DNA of 64,000 bases from Ignavibacteria bacterium (GTDB taxonomy: Bacteria > Bacteroidota > Ignavibacteria > Tepidaquicellales > Tepidaquicellaceae): positions 124,001 through 188,000 of the forward strand of contig JADJTX010000005.1 in NCBI GenBank assembly GCA_016710985.1. Reading direction: 5' to 3'. Under the pieces are notes generated by a model. It did not search any database, was not told the DNA's origin, and was given only the letters and a program-made list of their open reading frames with translations. This document shows, one piece after another, positions 43,275-54,539 of this stretch (position 1 is its first letter; each line of letters begins with the position of its first letter). The position numbers were made by a program, and so were the translations under genes.

Positions 43275-44705
43275 TTGAAAAAGTTATTACTTTTGTTAGT
43301 GTTACTCTCAGCATGTTTTTCGATCAAAGTAAATGCACAGTTCAAAAACTATGGCATAAAAGGCGGAATTCAATATCAGCAGCTTTTGCCATTTTCCGAA
43401 TTTGACGCAAGATACTCTTTTATTGCAAGAGGTTTTGTGAATTTTGAATTATCAAATAGTTTATCTCTTGACCTAGGTGCAGGCTATGGTCAGTATAAAA
43501 CAGACGATCATTGGAATACATACCCTGCAAATTCACCCGGAGATCATGACGTTTCAACGGATATTATACCTATTGACGTAAGATTAAGAATTTCACCTTG
43601 GGCAAAGACAGCAAAAAACTGGAATCCATATTTCTACATCGGAGGCGGTGTCATGAGTTATAATGTAAAAAATGTTCCTGCTGATACTTCCATTTCGGCA
43701 TTTGATGTTAAGGAAAGTGGCTGGGCCGGAATACTTCCATTAGGGATAGGGACTGAAGTAAAACTATCTGATAATGTGCTGCTTGATATTAACGGAGGAG
43801 TCACTTACACAACTACCGATCTATTGAATAATTTTGTCATTACGGATTTTAATGATGCGAGTGCAAATCTCGGAATTGGTATTACTTTTGCAAGCAGCGA
43901 TAAGTGTAATACTGATGAAGATAAGGATGGCTTAACTTATTGCAGGGAAGAGCAGATTGGAACAAACCCTGTGATTGCAGATACTGACGGAGACGGATGC
44001 CTTGACGGAGCAGAAGTTGACCAGTACAAAACCAATCCTTTGAATAAAGATACCGATGGTGATACTTTACTTGACTGCGATGAAATAATGAAGTACTCAA
44101 CAGATCCTTTGAAAAAAGATACAGATGCCGATGGACTAATGGATAATGAAGAAATTCAAAAATACACAACATTGCCGACAAATCCTGATACTGACGGTGA
44201 CGGATTAAAAGACGGCGCGGAAGTATTAACTCATAAGACCAATCCGAAAGTTGTTGATACCGATCTTGGTTCAATCGGAGACGGTGTGGAAGTCGGAAGA
44301 GGAACAAACCCACTGAATCCGGATGACGATTTACCAAAAGCACCTGAAGAAAAAGTTAAAGTCGGTGATGTCATAACACTTGAAGGGATAAATTTCGCGA
44401 CAAATAAATGGGAGATAACTTCTCTTGCTGAAGAGAAATTAGATGTAGCCCTGAATGCAATGAAAAACAATCCGAATGTAGAAGTTGAAATAATCGGACA
44501 TACCGACAATACCGGAGGCAGAAACTGGAATATGGAATTGTCACAAAAGAGAGCTGAATCTGTGAAGGACTGGTTTATAAGCAAGGGCATTTCAGGATCA
44601 AGAATCACAACCATAGGTATGGGACCTGATGATCCGATTGCTCCAAATGATACTGAAGAAGGCAGATATCAAAACAGAAGAATAGATTTCAAAAGAACCA
44701 AATAA
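43275..44705 (+). CDS. OmpA-family protein with beta-barrel and TSP3 repeats (copy B)
   Basis: 476 residues, same length and layout as copy A (36187): signal peptide (LLLVLLSACFSIKVNAQ), barrel, four TSP3 units and OmpA domain. The start is TTG at 43275 behind GAAGGA. The TSP3 part is almost identical at the DNA level, including synonymous sites, whereas the barrel region differs more, so either the duplication is recent with faster change in exposed strands, or gene conversion has kept the TSP3 part alike. The upstream leader lacks the hairpin element present in copy A. Confidence 0.92.
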   Translation: MKKLLLLLVLLSACFSIKVNAQFKNYGIKGGIQYQQLLPFSEFDARYSFIARGFVNFELSNSLSLDLGAGYGQYKTDDHWNTYPANSPGDHDVSTDIIPIDVRLRISPWAKTAKNWNPYFYIGGGVMSYNVKNVPADTSISAFDVKESGWAGILPLGIGTEVKLSDNVLLDINGGVTYTTTDLLNNFVITDFNDASANLGIGITFASSDKCNTDEDKDGLTYCREEQIGTNPVIADTDGDGCLDGAEVDQYKTNPLNKDTDGDTLLDCDEIMKYSTDPLKKDTDADGLMDNEEIQKYTTLPTNPDTDGDGLKDGAEVLTHKTNPKVVDTDLGSIGDGVEVGRGTNPLNPDDDLPKAPEEKVKVGDVITLEGINFATNKWEITSLAEEKLDVALNAMKNNPNVEVEIIGHTDNTGGRNWNMELSQKRAESVKDWFISKGISGSRITTIGMGPDDPIAPNDTEEGRYQNRRIDFKRTK

Positions 44706-44777
44706 ACGATTGAGCGGGATACAAGACAGTCTGACTTAGAGTAAGAGAAATTATGAATTCTGAGAAAAATTATATCC

Positions 44778-44874
44778 GGCACTTCTGGCAGCAGTAATAA
44801 ATAAGCTTAATGCTGCAGTGTTTGTCCCTTTAGCGAACCTGTTGTTACCCCTTCGGGTTCGCTTTACAGGACAG
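44778..44874 (+). other. Conserved structured intergenic element (copy B)
   Basis: Same two-hairpin structure as 37682-37778. The first stem is GGCAGCA with TGCTGC plus GCAC/GTGT, differing from copy A by changes that keep pairing. The long stem AGCGAACC/GGTTCGCT and its loop are unchanged. Confidence 0.6.
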
Positions 44875-44920
44875 TAGATAATCAATTAAGTATTTTTATA
44901 AATATTAAATAAATAATATC

Positions 44921-46178
44921 ATGGCAATAAATCTTTTAGAAATTTCGAAAAATGCAGTAACACCCGCTATTATCTCAAAGCTGTCGGGAATATTAGGTGA
45001 GGAAACTTTCAAAACACAATCAGCTGTAAAATTTACCTTACCGGCAATAATAGGCAGTTTAATAAATAAGACTTCTACAAATGACGGTGCTGCTGATGTA
45101 GTCAAGCTGATAAAAGACGGCGGATACGATGGGAGCATGTTAAGTAACCTGGATACGTCATTGTTTGATAATAATAAATTCTATGGCATCATCAACAGTG
45201 CAACAGGTATTCTAAGCTCTTTATTTGGAAATAAATTAAAAGATGTAACAAATTTAATTTCCAAAGAAAGCGGCGTCAGTTCGAACTCCGCTTCATCATT
45301 GTTGGGTTTTCTTTCTGCTATAGTAATGAGCTTAATTGGTAAACAGGTAAATGGAAATGGCCTGAATGCTAACGGATTGTCAGGACTGATGTCAGGTCAG
45401 AAAAGTTTTTTGTCAGGATTGATTCCGGCGGGCATAGCCGGACTTCTCGGACTGGCGGGTTTGAATAAAATTACAACAAATGTAAAAGAGTATCAGTCAA
45501 AACTGAAGAAAACGCTTCAGGATTCAAAAATTATTGCCATGGCTTTTAATTGCTCTTGGAGCACTCCTGTTATTTTTCCTCTGGAAAAGCTGCAATAAAG
45601 AAACAGTGCCCGTAAAACCAAAAGTGGATTCTGTAAAAACAGAAGTTAAAAAGAGAATTGAACAGACTTATATTCCGGCTCCGAAAACGGGTGACGCGCT
45701 GATGGATTCACTACATGGAACAAAAAAATTTATTGCAAAGACTTTACCCGACGGTACCGAAATTATTATTGCAGAAAACGGAGCCGAAGCGCAGCTTCTT
45801 AAATTTATAGAAGATAAAAACATATCAGCGGAAGAATCATGGATCTCTTTTGACCGGATTTTATTTGAGACAGACAAGGCAACATTAAGACCTTCATCAG
45901 AATATCAGGGAAAAAATGTCGTAGCAATTTTAAAAGCATATCCGGATGTACATCTCAAGATCGGAGGATATACTGATAATACAGGAAACCCTCAGGCAAA
46001 TCTGAAATTGTCACAGGCAAGAGCTGATGCAGTAATGAATGCTCTTATTAATAAAGGAATAGCTCCGGAAAGATTAAAAGCGGAAGGTTATGGTGAGCAA
46101 TATCCGGTTGCAACTAATGATACACCTGAAGGAAGAGAAAGAAACAGAAGAGTGGATGTAAGAATATCAAAGAAATAA
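44921..46178 (+). CDS. DUF937 - membrane helix - OmpA protein (copy B, two frameshifts)
   Basis: Paralogue of 37826-39088 and similar in length (~418 residues) after correction. The DUF937 part runs to KEYQSK; then one A is missing at the A4 run near 45499 (frame continues TEENASGFK) and another at the A5 run near 45525-45529 (frame continues LLPWLLIALGALLLFFLWKS). The OmpA part has FDRILFETDKATLRPSSEYQ, KIGGYTDNTGNPQANLKLSQ and NRRVDVRISKK. Both indels are in homopolymers and all domains are intact, so consensus error is likely. Confidence 0.85.
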
Positions 46179-46195
46179 ATTTTAAACACCCCTTT

Positions 46196-46231
46196 GCTTC
46201 CTGCCATTATTAAAAGGGCAGGGAGGAAGGA
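46196..46231. terminator. Candidate terminator hairpin
   Basis: GCTTCCTGCC ... GGGCAGGGAGGAAGG pair imperfectly around an A/T-rich loop, 18 bases after the DUF937-OmpA stop. Confidence 0.45.
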
Positions 46232-46327
46232 GTTGGTTCTATATCGTCACTTTGTTTTTTTTATAGTTCGCTTAATATTATATTTTATAATTTAAATCAA
46301 ATAAATTTTTTAGGAGGATAATCTAAA

Positions 46328-48683
46328 ATGGCACTTACAGAATACAAAACCGGTAAAACTTTTCCCGGAGTAATAGGCAGGACTTATGATCAGTCAAAGC
46401 CAGCTTGGCCTGAACCAATCAGAGCCAAAGAAGGAGCACCGAATGTGCTTTTTATAATTCTTGATGATACAGGATTCGGACATCTCGGATGTTACGGAAG
46501 TCCGATAGCAACTCCGAACATTGATAAACTTGCTGCCGAAGGTTTAAGATATAACAACATGCATACGACAGCACTTTGTTCACCGACAAGGTCATGCATA
46601 TTGACAGGAAGAAATCATCATTCAAATCATGTCGGATGTCTGACTAACGGTTCGACCGGCTATCCCGGAACTGACGGATACATGCCGTTTGAGAACGGAG
46701 CAATATCAGAGATACTTCTTAAAAACGGATACAACACATATTGTGTAGGCAAATGGCATCTTGCTCCGGAAGAAACGCTTTCCGCCGCAGGTCCATATAA
46801 CAGATGGCCGATTGGAAGAGGCTTCGAAAGATTTTACGGATTCCTCGGAGGAGACACATCACAATATTATCCTGAACTTACACGTGACAATACACAGACA
46901 GAACCTGAGAAAACACCTGAAGAAGGTTACCATCTTACACCTGATCTGGTAGAACAGGCAAAGGCAATGATAGCAGATTCGAAACAGGTTGCTCCGACAA
47001 AACCATTTTATTTATACTTTGCAACAGGAGCAATGCATTCTCCACATCATGTACCAAAAGAATGGGCTGATAAATACAAAGGAAAATTTGATAAAGGGTG
47101 GGATACATACAGAAAAGAAACATTTGAAAATCAAAAGAAGCTCGGAATAATTCCTAAGAATGCAACACTATCAAGACACGATCCGGATGTTCAGGACTGG
47201 GAAAAACTTTCTGCTGATGAAAAGAAAGTTTATGCAAGAATGATGGAAGTATTTGCAGGATTTCTCGAACATACTGATCACTACATTGGCGAGCTTATGG
47301 ATTTTCTGAAAGAGATTGGTGAATATGACAATACGCTTATTATGTTAATTTCAGATAACGGATCAAGCGCAGAAGGCGGACCTACAGGTTCAGTGAATGA
47401 ATGCAGATTCTTTAACAACATTGACAGTACGGTTGAAGAAAATCTTGCAGCATTAGATGACATAGGCGGACCAAAATATTTCAATCACTTTCCGTGGGGC
47501 TGGACATACGCAGGAAATACACCTTTCAAGAGATGGAAACGTGAAACATACCGCGGCGGAATAAGTGATCCTTTTATCGTTCACTGGCCGAAAGGAATTA
47601 AATCAAAAGGCGAGATAAGGGAACAGTACACGCATGCAATAGACATGGTACCAACTGTGCTTGATGCGCTCGGAATAGATCCGCCGGAATCAATCAACGG
47701 AGTTACACAAGCGCCTATTGAAGGAGTAAGTTTAGTAAGTACGTTTGACAATGCAAAAGATCCCGGGAAACATGTCACGCAGTATTTTGAAATGATGGGA
47801 CACCGTTCATTGTATCACGATGGCTGGAGAGCCGTATGTCCGTGGCCCGGAACTTCTTTTACAGAGTCAGGAAGAAAATTCGGAGATCCGATAGACGATG
47901 CAATGCTGACAACGCTGGATGCAAAAGGCTGGGAATTATATAATTTAAAAGAAGACTTTGCAGAAACGAATAATCTTGCAGAAAAAGAAAAAGACAGATT
48001 AATTGCAATGATAGGTATGTGGTATAATGAAGCAGGTAAATATAATGTATTCCCGATAGACAGCCGCGGAACTCAGAGAGGATTTGAAGAAAGACCTCAG
48101 ATCTCCGGAGAAAGAAGCCGTTATATTCTATATTCAGGAACACAATCAATTCCTGCAATTGCAGCGCCGAGAATACTGAACAGACATTATTCTTTCACAG
48201 CAGAAGTTGAAATACCAAAAAACGGAGCTGAAGGTGTTCTGTTAAGTATGGGCGGAAATGACGGTGGAATAAGTTTTTATGTACAGGAAAATAAACTGTG
48301 TTTTGTTTTTAACTATTGTGTCGTTGATTATTATTATGTCAAATCAAAAACAAATGTACCAGAAGGCAAGCACTTCCTCAGCATGGAATTCACACCCACA
48401 GGAGAACCAGATGTTAAAAAAAGGGAAAGGTGCACCCGGTACTGTAACATTAATGCTTGACGGAAAAGAGATCGGCAAAGGAGATATACCTGTTACAAGT
48501 CCGATAAGATTAGGACAGGGTGCACAGATGCTGGTAGGAGCCGATAATGGTTCTGCCGTGACACCTGAGTATAAAGCGCCATTTAAATTTACAGGAAAAT
48601 TAAACAAAGTAATTGTAGATGTAAGCGGTGAACAGGTCAGAGATCATGAATCTGAGATGAAGATATTCCTGGCAAAACAGTAA
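46328..48683 (+). CDS. Arylsulfatase, type I formylglycine (frameshifted)
   Basis: About 785 residues; AGGAGG 10 bases before ATG. Sulfatase S1 family, AtsA-like: VLFIILDDTGFGHLGCYGSP (metal Asp pair), C84 in HTTALCSPTRSCILTGRNHH (CxPxR, converted to formylglycine), YCVGKWHLAP, FATGAMHSPHHVPKEWADKY and metal site IMLISDNGSSAEGG. A C-terminal beta domain (FTAEVEIPKNGAEGVLLSMG) follows. One A too many in the A7 run 48416-48422 breaks the frame; the protein goes on as KKGKGAPGTVTLMLDGKEIG to 48683. It lacks an obvious signal peptide. A second, related sulfatase lies at 51058. A maturase (anSME/FGE) is not in the window. Confidence 0.9.
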
Positions 48684-48740
48684 ACTTGATTTGGAAATTG
48701 GGATTTCGGATTTGGAATTTTTGATAATTGGTTAGATAAG

Positions 48741-48823
48741 TTGTTGGTGACCAAAAAGTATGCATAAAGATTTAATATTATTTGAGATTTAGTGTGCAAA
48801 CTTTTTGGAACACCAACAACGGC
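48741..48823. repeat. MITE-like inverted repeat GTTGTTGG (second copy)
   Basis: TTGTTGGTGACCAAAAAGTA ... GCAAACTTTTTGGAACACCA then ACAACGGC. Same family as 39191-39277. The rest of spacer 48684-49172 has a weak GTCTGTCTGCATTTG / CATTTGCAGGCAGAC pair (48832-48901) and, at 48960-49130 on the minus strand, a short open stretch (GDTGGYSLFPVELHY) that looks like a gene remnant which I cannot name. Confidence 0.75.
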
Positions 48824-49172
48824 GGGAATAAATGTCTGTCTGCATTTGGCAGGTTTCATGATTCCTTCCGGTTGATGAGAAATATACATTTGCAGGCAGA
48901 CGATTTTTAATGAGTAATGATTAATAAGTAATTACAATGCCGCCCGGGCCGGCGGAAAGAGAAGTCAGACTTATGTTCTTTCAGCATTAATCTTGGAAGG
49001 TTCCCAGTTCTCCCCGATAATGAAGTTCGACTGGAAAAAGTGAATACCCACCTGTATCACCTGCTTTCGGTAGAGCTTTTGCTAAAAATTTATCCAGAGT
49101 ATCGCACCGGAATATGTAATAGGGCCGAGGGAGATTTTGCGATAAAATTAAATATTAATGTAATGTTTGTAC

Positions 49173-49197
49173 CTTTATAACTTTTATAACTTTTAAA
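49173..49197. repeat. Nonamer array TTTATAACT before a start codon
   Basis: TTTATAACT, TTTATAACT, TTT in 9-base register, ending 6-7 bases before ATG 49204. Position relative to the start codon is the same as for the array in front of thpR. Confidence 0.6.
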
Positions 49198-49203
49198 AAA
49201 ATA

Positions 49204-50196
49204 ATGAATCATAAAAATTTTTTACTTCTTATCCTTTGTATTATTTCCATAAACTTTTCTATAAAAAATGTATTTGCTCAGGGTGACGGACCGAGAGCAT
49301 GGATGCTGGGTCCGGTGAACTTATTCGGAATTGACGCGAAATGGATCAATCTGGATCAGAACATTGTGCCGTCCGGAAGTATATTCATACCCGAAGCTGA
49401 TCTTACAGTAAATGTATTTCCTGTAACGTTTCTCTACACTTTCAGCTTAGGCGGAAGATATGCAATGTTACAGGCAAATATTGCACCCGGCAATTTTACC
49501 GGAACCGCTGATCTGTCCAAATACGGACTCTCAGCAAATCAGTCACTCAGCAATTCGGGACTTGCAGACGGATTTTTCTCATTCAGGATAGGACTAATCG
49601 GAGCGCCGGGATTGAAGATAGGAAAATTTATGCAGAAGAAACCCGGATTCTCAATGATGGGAATGTTCAGAACCTGGTATTCCGGAACTTACGAATCAAC
49701 AGTTAGTGTCAGCGATCCATCGAATCTTGTAAACATGGGCACAAACCGCTGGACATTTGAAATTGGTCTGCCAATGGTAGTTCCATTCGGAGGAAATACA
49801 AAAATGCCTTTCTGGTGGGAAACTGTTCCGTCTGTAGAATTCTATACAACAAACACTGATCCATCTATCACTTCATTTGGCGCAAAGGAAACTTCACAGC
49901 AGCCTTTGTTAAACTGGGAGAATCACATTACAAAAAACTTAACTCCTAAATTCTGGGCAGGAATAGATTTCCGGTTACAATTAGGAGGAGCAAACATAGT
50001 GGATGACAGCGTTAAATCAGATACAAAACTAAATATCTTCGGAGGAGGAGTTTCAATTGGTTATCAGGTCCTTCCTTTCCTGAGCCTGAAAGGATCTTAC
50101 GATGAAATTATCTGGGGATACAACGGAGCGGATTCACGGATGTTCAGACTGGGAGCAACATTTACATATGTGAATATATCAAGTTTGAAGAAATAA
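49204..50196 (+). CDS. Outer-membrane channel of the phenol MetA-degradation type (PF13557-like)
   Basis: 330 residues. Signal peptide (LLLILCIISINFSI...VFAQ), then GDGPRAWMLGPVNLFGIDAK WINLDQNIVPSG, a stretch typical of the 'MetA pathway of phenol degradation' outer-membrane family, and alternating beta-strands (FLYTFSLGGRYAMLQANIAP, WAGIDFRLQLGGANI, FGGGVSIGYQVLPFLSLKGS) ending in a Phe-rich strand (MFRLGATFTYVNI). These proteins are FadL-like or porin-like barrels for hydrophobic or aromatic compounds. Here it lies between two sulfatases, so uptake of sulfated aromatic compounds is a reasonable inference. Confidence 0.75.
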   Translation: MNHKNFLLLILCIISINFSIKNVFAQGDGPRAWMLGPVNLFGIDAKWINLDQNIVPSGSIFIPEADLTVNVFPVTFLYTFSLGGRYAMLQANIAPGNFTGTADLSKYGLSANQSLSNSGLADGFFSFRIGLIGAPGLKIGKFMQKKPGFSMMGMFRTWYSGTYESTVSVSDPSNLVNMGTNRWTFEIGLPMVVPFGGNTKMPFWWETVPSVEFYTTNTDPSITSFGAKETSQQPLLNWENHITKNLTPKFWAGIDFRLQLGGANIVDDSVKSDTKLNIFGGGVSIGYQVLPFLSLKGSYDEIIWGYNGADSRMFRLGATFTYVNISSLKK

Positions 50197-50220
50197 GAAA
50201 AATTTAGATCTTAACATGGG

Positions 50221-50337
50221 CACTTAGTACACTAAGTTCACTAAGAATAATTTAAATTTTTAATCAGTTTGAATATATAATAAATAAAGAATATATCATC
50301 TAAGTGAATCTAAGTGTACTAAGTGCCTAAGTGGTTA
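50221..50337. repeat. Intergenic inverted repeat, CACTTAGTACACTAAG family
   Basis: Left arm CACTTAGTACACTAAGTTCA then CTAAGAA; right arm CTAAGTGAATCTAAGTGTAC then TAAGTGCCTAAGTGG. Shows an internal CTAAGT unit at ~10-base spacing. Occupies the spacer 50197-50411. Confidence 0.7.
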
Positions 50338-50411
50338 TTAATTTTTTTCAAGCAGTCTGCATAGATTGAGAAAGAGAAGAAAAATAGTTTGAAATAAGTA
50401 ATATAAAGACA

Positions 50412-50975
50412 ATGAAAGAAACATTTAAAAAAATAAAGAGCACAATTATTTCCGGAGTTATATTATTTCTTCCGGTCTTTATACTAGTATCGCTCTTTCA
50501 AAAGATTTATGGCTTTGTATATGGATTAGGTCATAAGCTGACAGAACTTCTCGGACTTGATAATGCAAGTATCTGGGTAACAGTATTAACAGCCGTGTTA
50601 CTTTTCATAATTATTTATGTGTTTGGATTGATTGCGAGGCTGACATCCGTAACGAGAGGCAAGGAATGGTTTGAAAATAATGTTCTGAACTATGTTCCTA
50701 ATTATTCAAAATACAATGCAAAGATGACGACAAAGCTTCAGCCGGGTGAGGATCTAAGACAGCCTGCATTAGTTGGAATAAATGATCTATGGAAGCCGGG
50801 TTTCCTTATCAGTTCAGAGAATGGAAAATCAACTGTATTTATGCCGTCTACTCCGGATACTGATTACGGAGAAGTATGGGTAGTAGAAACCAGCCGCGTT
50901 AAAGAAATAAATATGTCGGCAAAGGAATTTAAGAAATCTCTTCATCTGTCGGGTAAAGGATTAAAAACAAATTAA
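50412..50975 (+). CDS. DUF502 family membrane protein
   Basis: 187 residues. Two membrane helices (IISGVILFLPVFILVSLFQK and VTVLTAVLLFIIIYVFGLIA) with the conserved short link, then a soluble beta domain: GKEWFENNVLNYVPNYSKYN, ALVGINDLWKPGFLISSENG, VFMPSTPDTDYGEVWVVETS. The final VFMPxTPxxxxG segment is the DUF502 signature. Function unknown; often near transport genes. It lies 83 bases before the second sulfatase. Confidence 0.85.
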   Translation: MKETFKKIKSTIISGVILFLPVFILVSLFQKIYGFVYGLGHKLTELLGLDNASIWVTVLTAVLLFIIIYVFGLIARLTSVTRGKEWFENNVLNYVPNYSKYNAKMTTKLQPGEDLRQPALVGINDLWKPGFLISSENGKSTVFMPSTPDTDYGEVWVVETSRVKEINMSAKEFKKSLHLSGKGLKTN

Positions 50976-51057
50976 GTTTTAACTTAATATTAAAATGTCA
51001 ATTCAGTGAAATTAAAATATTTAATCAAAAATATTTAAAGTAAAAAAAACCTAAACC

Positions 51058-53365
51058 ATGAAAATCAAAAAAGCAAAAAAAGATAACGGAAAAGTTCTTC
51101 CTTTCCCGCCGATACCGACGGCAAGCATTGCAGGACCAACACTGGCAAAGAGTACACACAAAAGAAGACCTCAGCCTGACTATCTTCCCAAAGATGTCCC
51201 AAATGTTCTGATAATTTTAATGGATGATGTAGGATTCGGACAGACTGAAACTTTCGGAGGTGAAGTTCATACTCCGACACTGACGAAACTAAGGAATGAA
51301 GGCATTGCATATAATACATTTCATACAACAGCAATCTGCTCACCGACAAGAGCATCAATATTAACAGGAAGAAATCATCAGCGTGTACATTCCGGAACGA
51401 TTGCCGAGCGAGCTGTTGACTGGGACGGATATACCGGAGTTATACCTAAAACATCCGCAACAATAGCAGAAGTTCTTACTGAATACGGATATAAGACTGC
51501 AGCATTCGGAAAATGGCATAACACACCTGCCGATCAGACCACTGCAATGGGACCATTTGACAGATGGCCGACAGGACACGGTTTTGAACATTTCTACGGA
51601 TTTCTTGCGGGAGAGACTTCGCAGTATGAACCAAGATTAGTTGAAAATTTAAATAACATAGAGCCGCCCCGCGATGAGAATTATCATTTGAGCGAAGACA
51701 TTGCTGAAAAAGCAATCGAATGGTTAAGAAGACACAGAGCATTTACACCTGACAAACCTTTCTTTATGTACTGGGCTCCCGGCGCTGCACACGGACCGCA
51801 TCATGTTCCGAGAGAATGGGCTGATAAATACAAAGGAAAATTCGATGAAGGCTGGGATGTTTACAGGGAAAGAGTATTCGACAGACAAAAGAAACTCGGA
51901 TGGATCCCGAAAGATACGCAGCTTACGGAAAGACATAAGACAATGGCAGCATGGGACAGCATCCCGGAATCCGAAAGAGCATTTCAGAGAAGGCTAATGG
52001 AAGTGTTTGCAGGATTTGCCGAACATGCGGATGTACAGGCAGGCAAACTTGTTGACAGTCTTGAAGAACTTGGTTTAAAAGAAAATACAATTGTAATTTA
52101 TATCTGGGGAGATAACGGTTCGAGCGCTGAAGGACAGAACGGCAGCATCTCCGAACTGCTTGCGCAAAATATGATCCCGAATACAATTAAACAGCAGATG
52201 GATACACTGGAAACACTTGGAGGACTGGATGCATTAGGGTCTTCGAAGACAGATAATATGTATCATTCAGGCTGGGCTTGGGCAGGTACCACACCTTTTA
52301 AGCATACTAAACTTATCGCATCACATTTCGGCGGAACAAGAAATCCAATGGTAATCTCGTGGCCTAAGAGTATAAAACATGATGATATTCCTCGTCAGCA
52401 GTTCCATCATGTGAATGATATTGTCCCGACGCTTTATGACTTAATAGGTATCGAGCATCCGAAATCAGTGAACGGATTCAAACAGGATCCTATAGACGGA
52501 GTAAGCATGAAATACACTTTTGACAAACCTAAAGCACAGGGAAAGAAGAAGACACAATACTTTGATAATAACGGCAGCAGAGGAATTTATCATGACGGCT
52601 GGTTTGCATGCGCATTCGGACCATTATATCCGTGGCTTACGGTTAGTCCGGGACTTATGGAATGGGATCCTGACAATGATGTATGGGAATTATATGACCT
52701 TCGAAAAGATTTTTCACAGTACAATGATCTTGCGGAGAAATATCCCGGAAACTCTCTGAGTTAAAAAATTATTCCTTGAAGAAGCTAAAAAGAACAGCGC
52801 CTTCCCTATCGGAGCAGGAATCTGGCTCAGACTTCATCCTGAAGATAGAATTGCAAGTCCTTATACAAGCTGGACATTTGATGAAACAACTGTAAGGATG
52901 CCCGAATTTACAGCTCCCGGTATCGGTAGACAAAGCAGTAAGGTAGTTATTGATATGGAGACTGGTGAAAATTCAAACGGTGTATTGTATTCTCTCGGAG
53001 GATTTTCAGGCGGAATAAGTTTATTTATGGAAAACGGAAAAATTGTTTATGAATATAATATGATGTTGATAGAAAGATATACCGGAGAAACAAAAGAAGC
53101 ACTTTCAGCAGGAAGACATAAAGTAGAGGTTATTACAAAAATTCTTACTCCAAAACCTTTATCCGCTGCGACAGTTACGATAACGGTTGACGGAAAAGAA
53201 CAGGCAGTTATTAATGTCGGCAGAACAGTCCCCGCAGCTTTTACAGCAAGCGAATCTTTTAATGTTGGTATAGATCTGGGTTCGCCTGTTTCGAGAAGAT
53301 ATTTTGACAAAGCTCCGTTTAAGTTTGAAGGTAAAATTCATACTGTGAAAGTTGATCTTATATAA
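51058..53365 (+). CDS. Arylsulfatase, type I formylglycine (two frameshifts)
   Basis: About 769 residues. VLIILMDDVGFGQTETFGGE (metal site), C94 in HTTAICSPTRASILTGRNHQ (CxPxR), AAFGKWHNTPADQTTAMGPF, WAPGAAHGPHHVPREWADKY and VIYIWGDNGSSAEGQNGSIS. The C-terminal beta domain (NSNGVLYSLGGFSGGISLFM, EGKIHTVKVDL) lies beyond two one-base losses: in GG at 52747-52748 (YPGKLSELKK) and in the A-run 52763-52768 (KLFLEEAKKNSAFPIGAGI). From 52769 the frame is open to 53365. No signal peptide is seen. It is a diverged paralogue of the gene at 46328 with the same domain order. Confidence 0.9.
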
Positions 53366-53469
53366 ATTAAAATTATTTAGATTTTGTTGTTACAACTACC
53401 TTCAACAAGATGCTAAATGCATGGAATATAACTGTATAAAATGATTCAATTAAATTAAATAAACAACAA

Positions 53470-54313
53470 ATGGCAGAATTAATTTTAACTGTATTAAAGT
53501 ACAGTGTTATTATAGCTATACCTTCGTCAATGTTGGTGTTAACGTATGGAAGCTGACAAACCTTATCTAAAGGTCCTCTTTGCCAATCCGAAAATGGTGT
53601 TAAGATATTTTTTAGTAATGTTCATCTTAGTGCCGGCACTTGCGCTGGCACTTTATCTTTTTGATATTGATAATCGCCATACCTGGATGGCTGTACTTGT
53701 AATATCCTTGTCTCCGGCATCACCGGGTATGTTGAAAAGCCTGAATAAGATCAACGGGGAAACGAATATCAGCATAGCATGGATGATAACTGCGATACTA
53801 ATTTCTGTTATTATGCTTCCTGTAAATCTTCTGATAATAAGTAAGATACTTAATGTTAATATTGATCTTGGTGTAGATGACGTTGTGATGAAACTATTCA
53901 TAATGTTTTTAATTCCAATGATTGCAGGATTTCTGATAAGCAAATTTATCCCCGGGGTCGTTCCAAAACTTATGAAAATATTCGGATCTATTTCCAAAGT
54001 TGCCTCAATCATTGTGATTATTTGTGTCCTTATAATTGCGGTTCCTGTATTAATGAATAAAAGTCTTATCAGCATGGGATTGATCTTAGCATTCCTGATG
54101 ATCACTCTTGGTTTATCTTTGTTATTTGAGTTACCCGGAGAGAAATACGGACCGATACTTGCCTATTCCGTTATACTGAGATTACCGGCGCCAGCGCTTG
54201 TTCTTGCATCGCTCAATGGTATGACAAGAGTCTTTGCTCCTGATATTATTGCATTCTTATTAATAGGAATTATTTTGATGATGATCTACAGTAAACTGAT
54301 TTACAAAAAGTGA
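53470..54313 (+). CDS. BASS-like multi-pass permease (probable frameshift)
   Basis: About 280 residues, eight or so hydrophobic helices. The first 25 residues (AELILTVLKYSVIIAIPSSM) are in another frame and join near 53545 by a one-base shift; the rest reads YFLVMFILVPALALALYLFD, MAVLVISLSPASPGMLKSLN, LFIMFLIPMIAGFLISKF and YSVILRLPAPALVLASLNG. The layout and the ISLSPASPGML helix break recall bile acid:sodium symporter (BASS) relatives in Bacteroidota; the substrate is unknown. It follows the second sulfatase by ~100 bases and might take up a product of sulfatase action; this is inference. Confidence 0.65.
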
Positions 54314-54539
54314 AAAAACGGGTTAAATCATTTTTTAATTCGCTCATACAGCACAGACCTCAGCTTCTGCTTTAATATTATTAACAGCTGCCTCGAAAGG
54401 CAGCCCATTGACTTACCATCCGGTTTCCGGAAAATCAACATCATTGAACTTTTCTCAAGAATTGATTTTTATTAAATTTAAACGCGTTTGTAACATTACC
54501 TTATTACAAATCGTCTTTAATATTCACTACTTACAAAAA

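Noticed and set aside
48960..49130. Possible transposase or other gene remnant on the minus strand (GDTGGYSLFPVELHYRG)
   Set aside because: Open only over ~45 codons and not assignable to a family by eye; noted in the repeat entry but not called as a gene.
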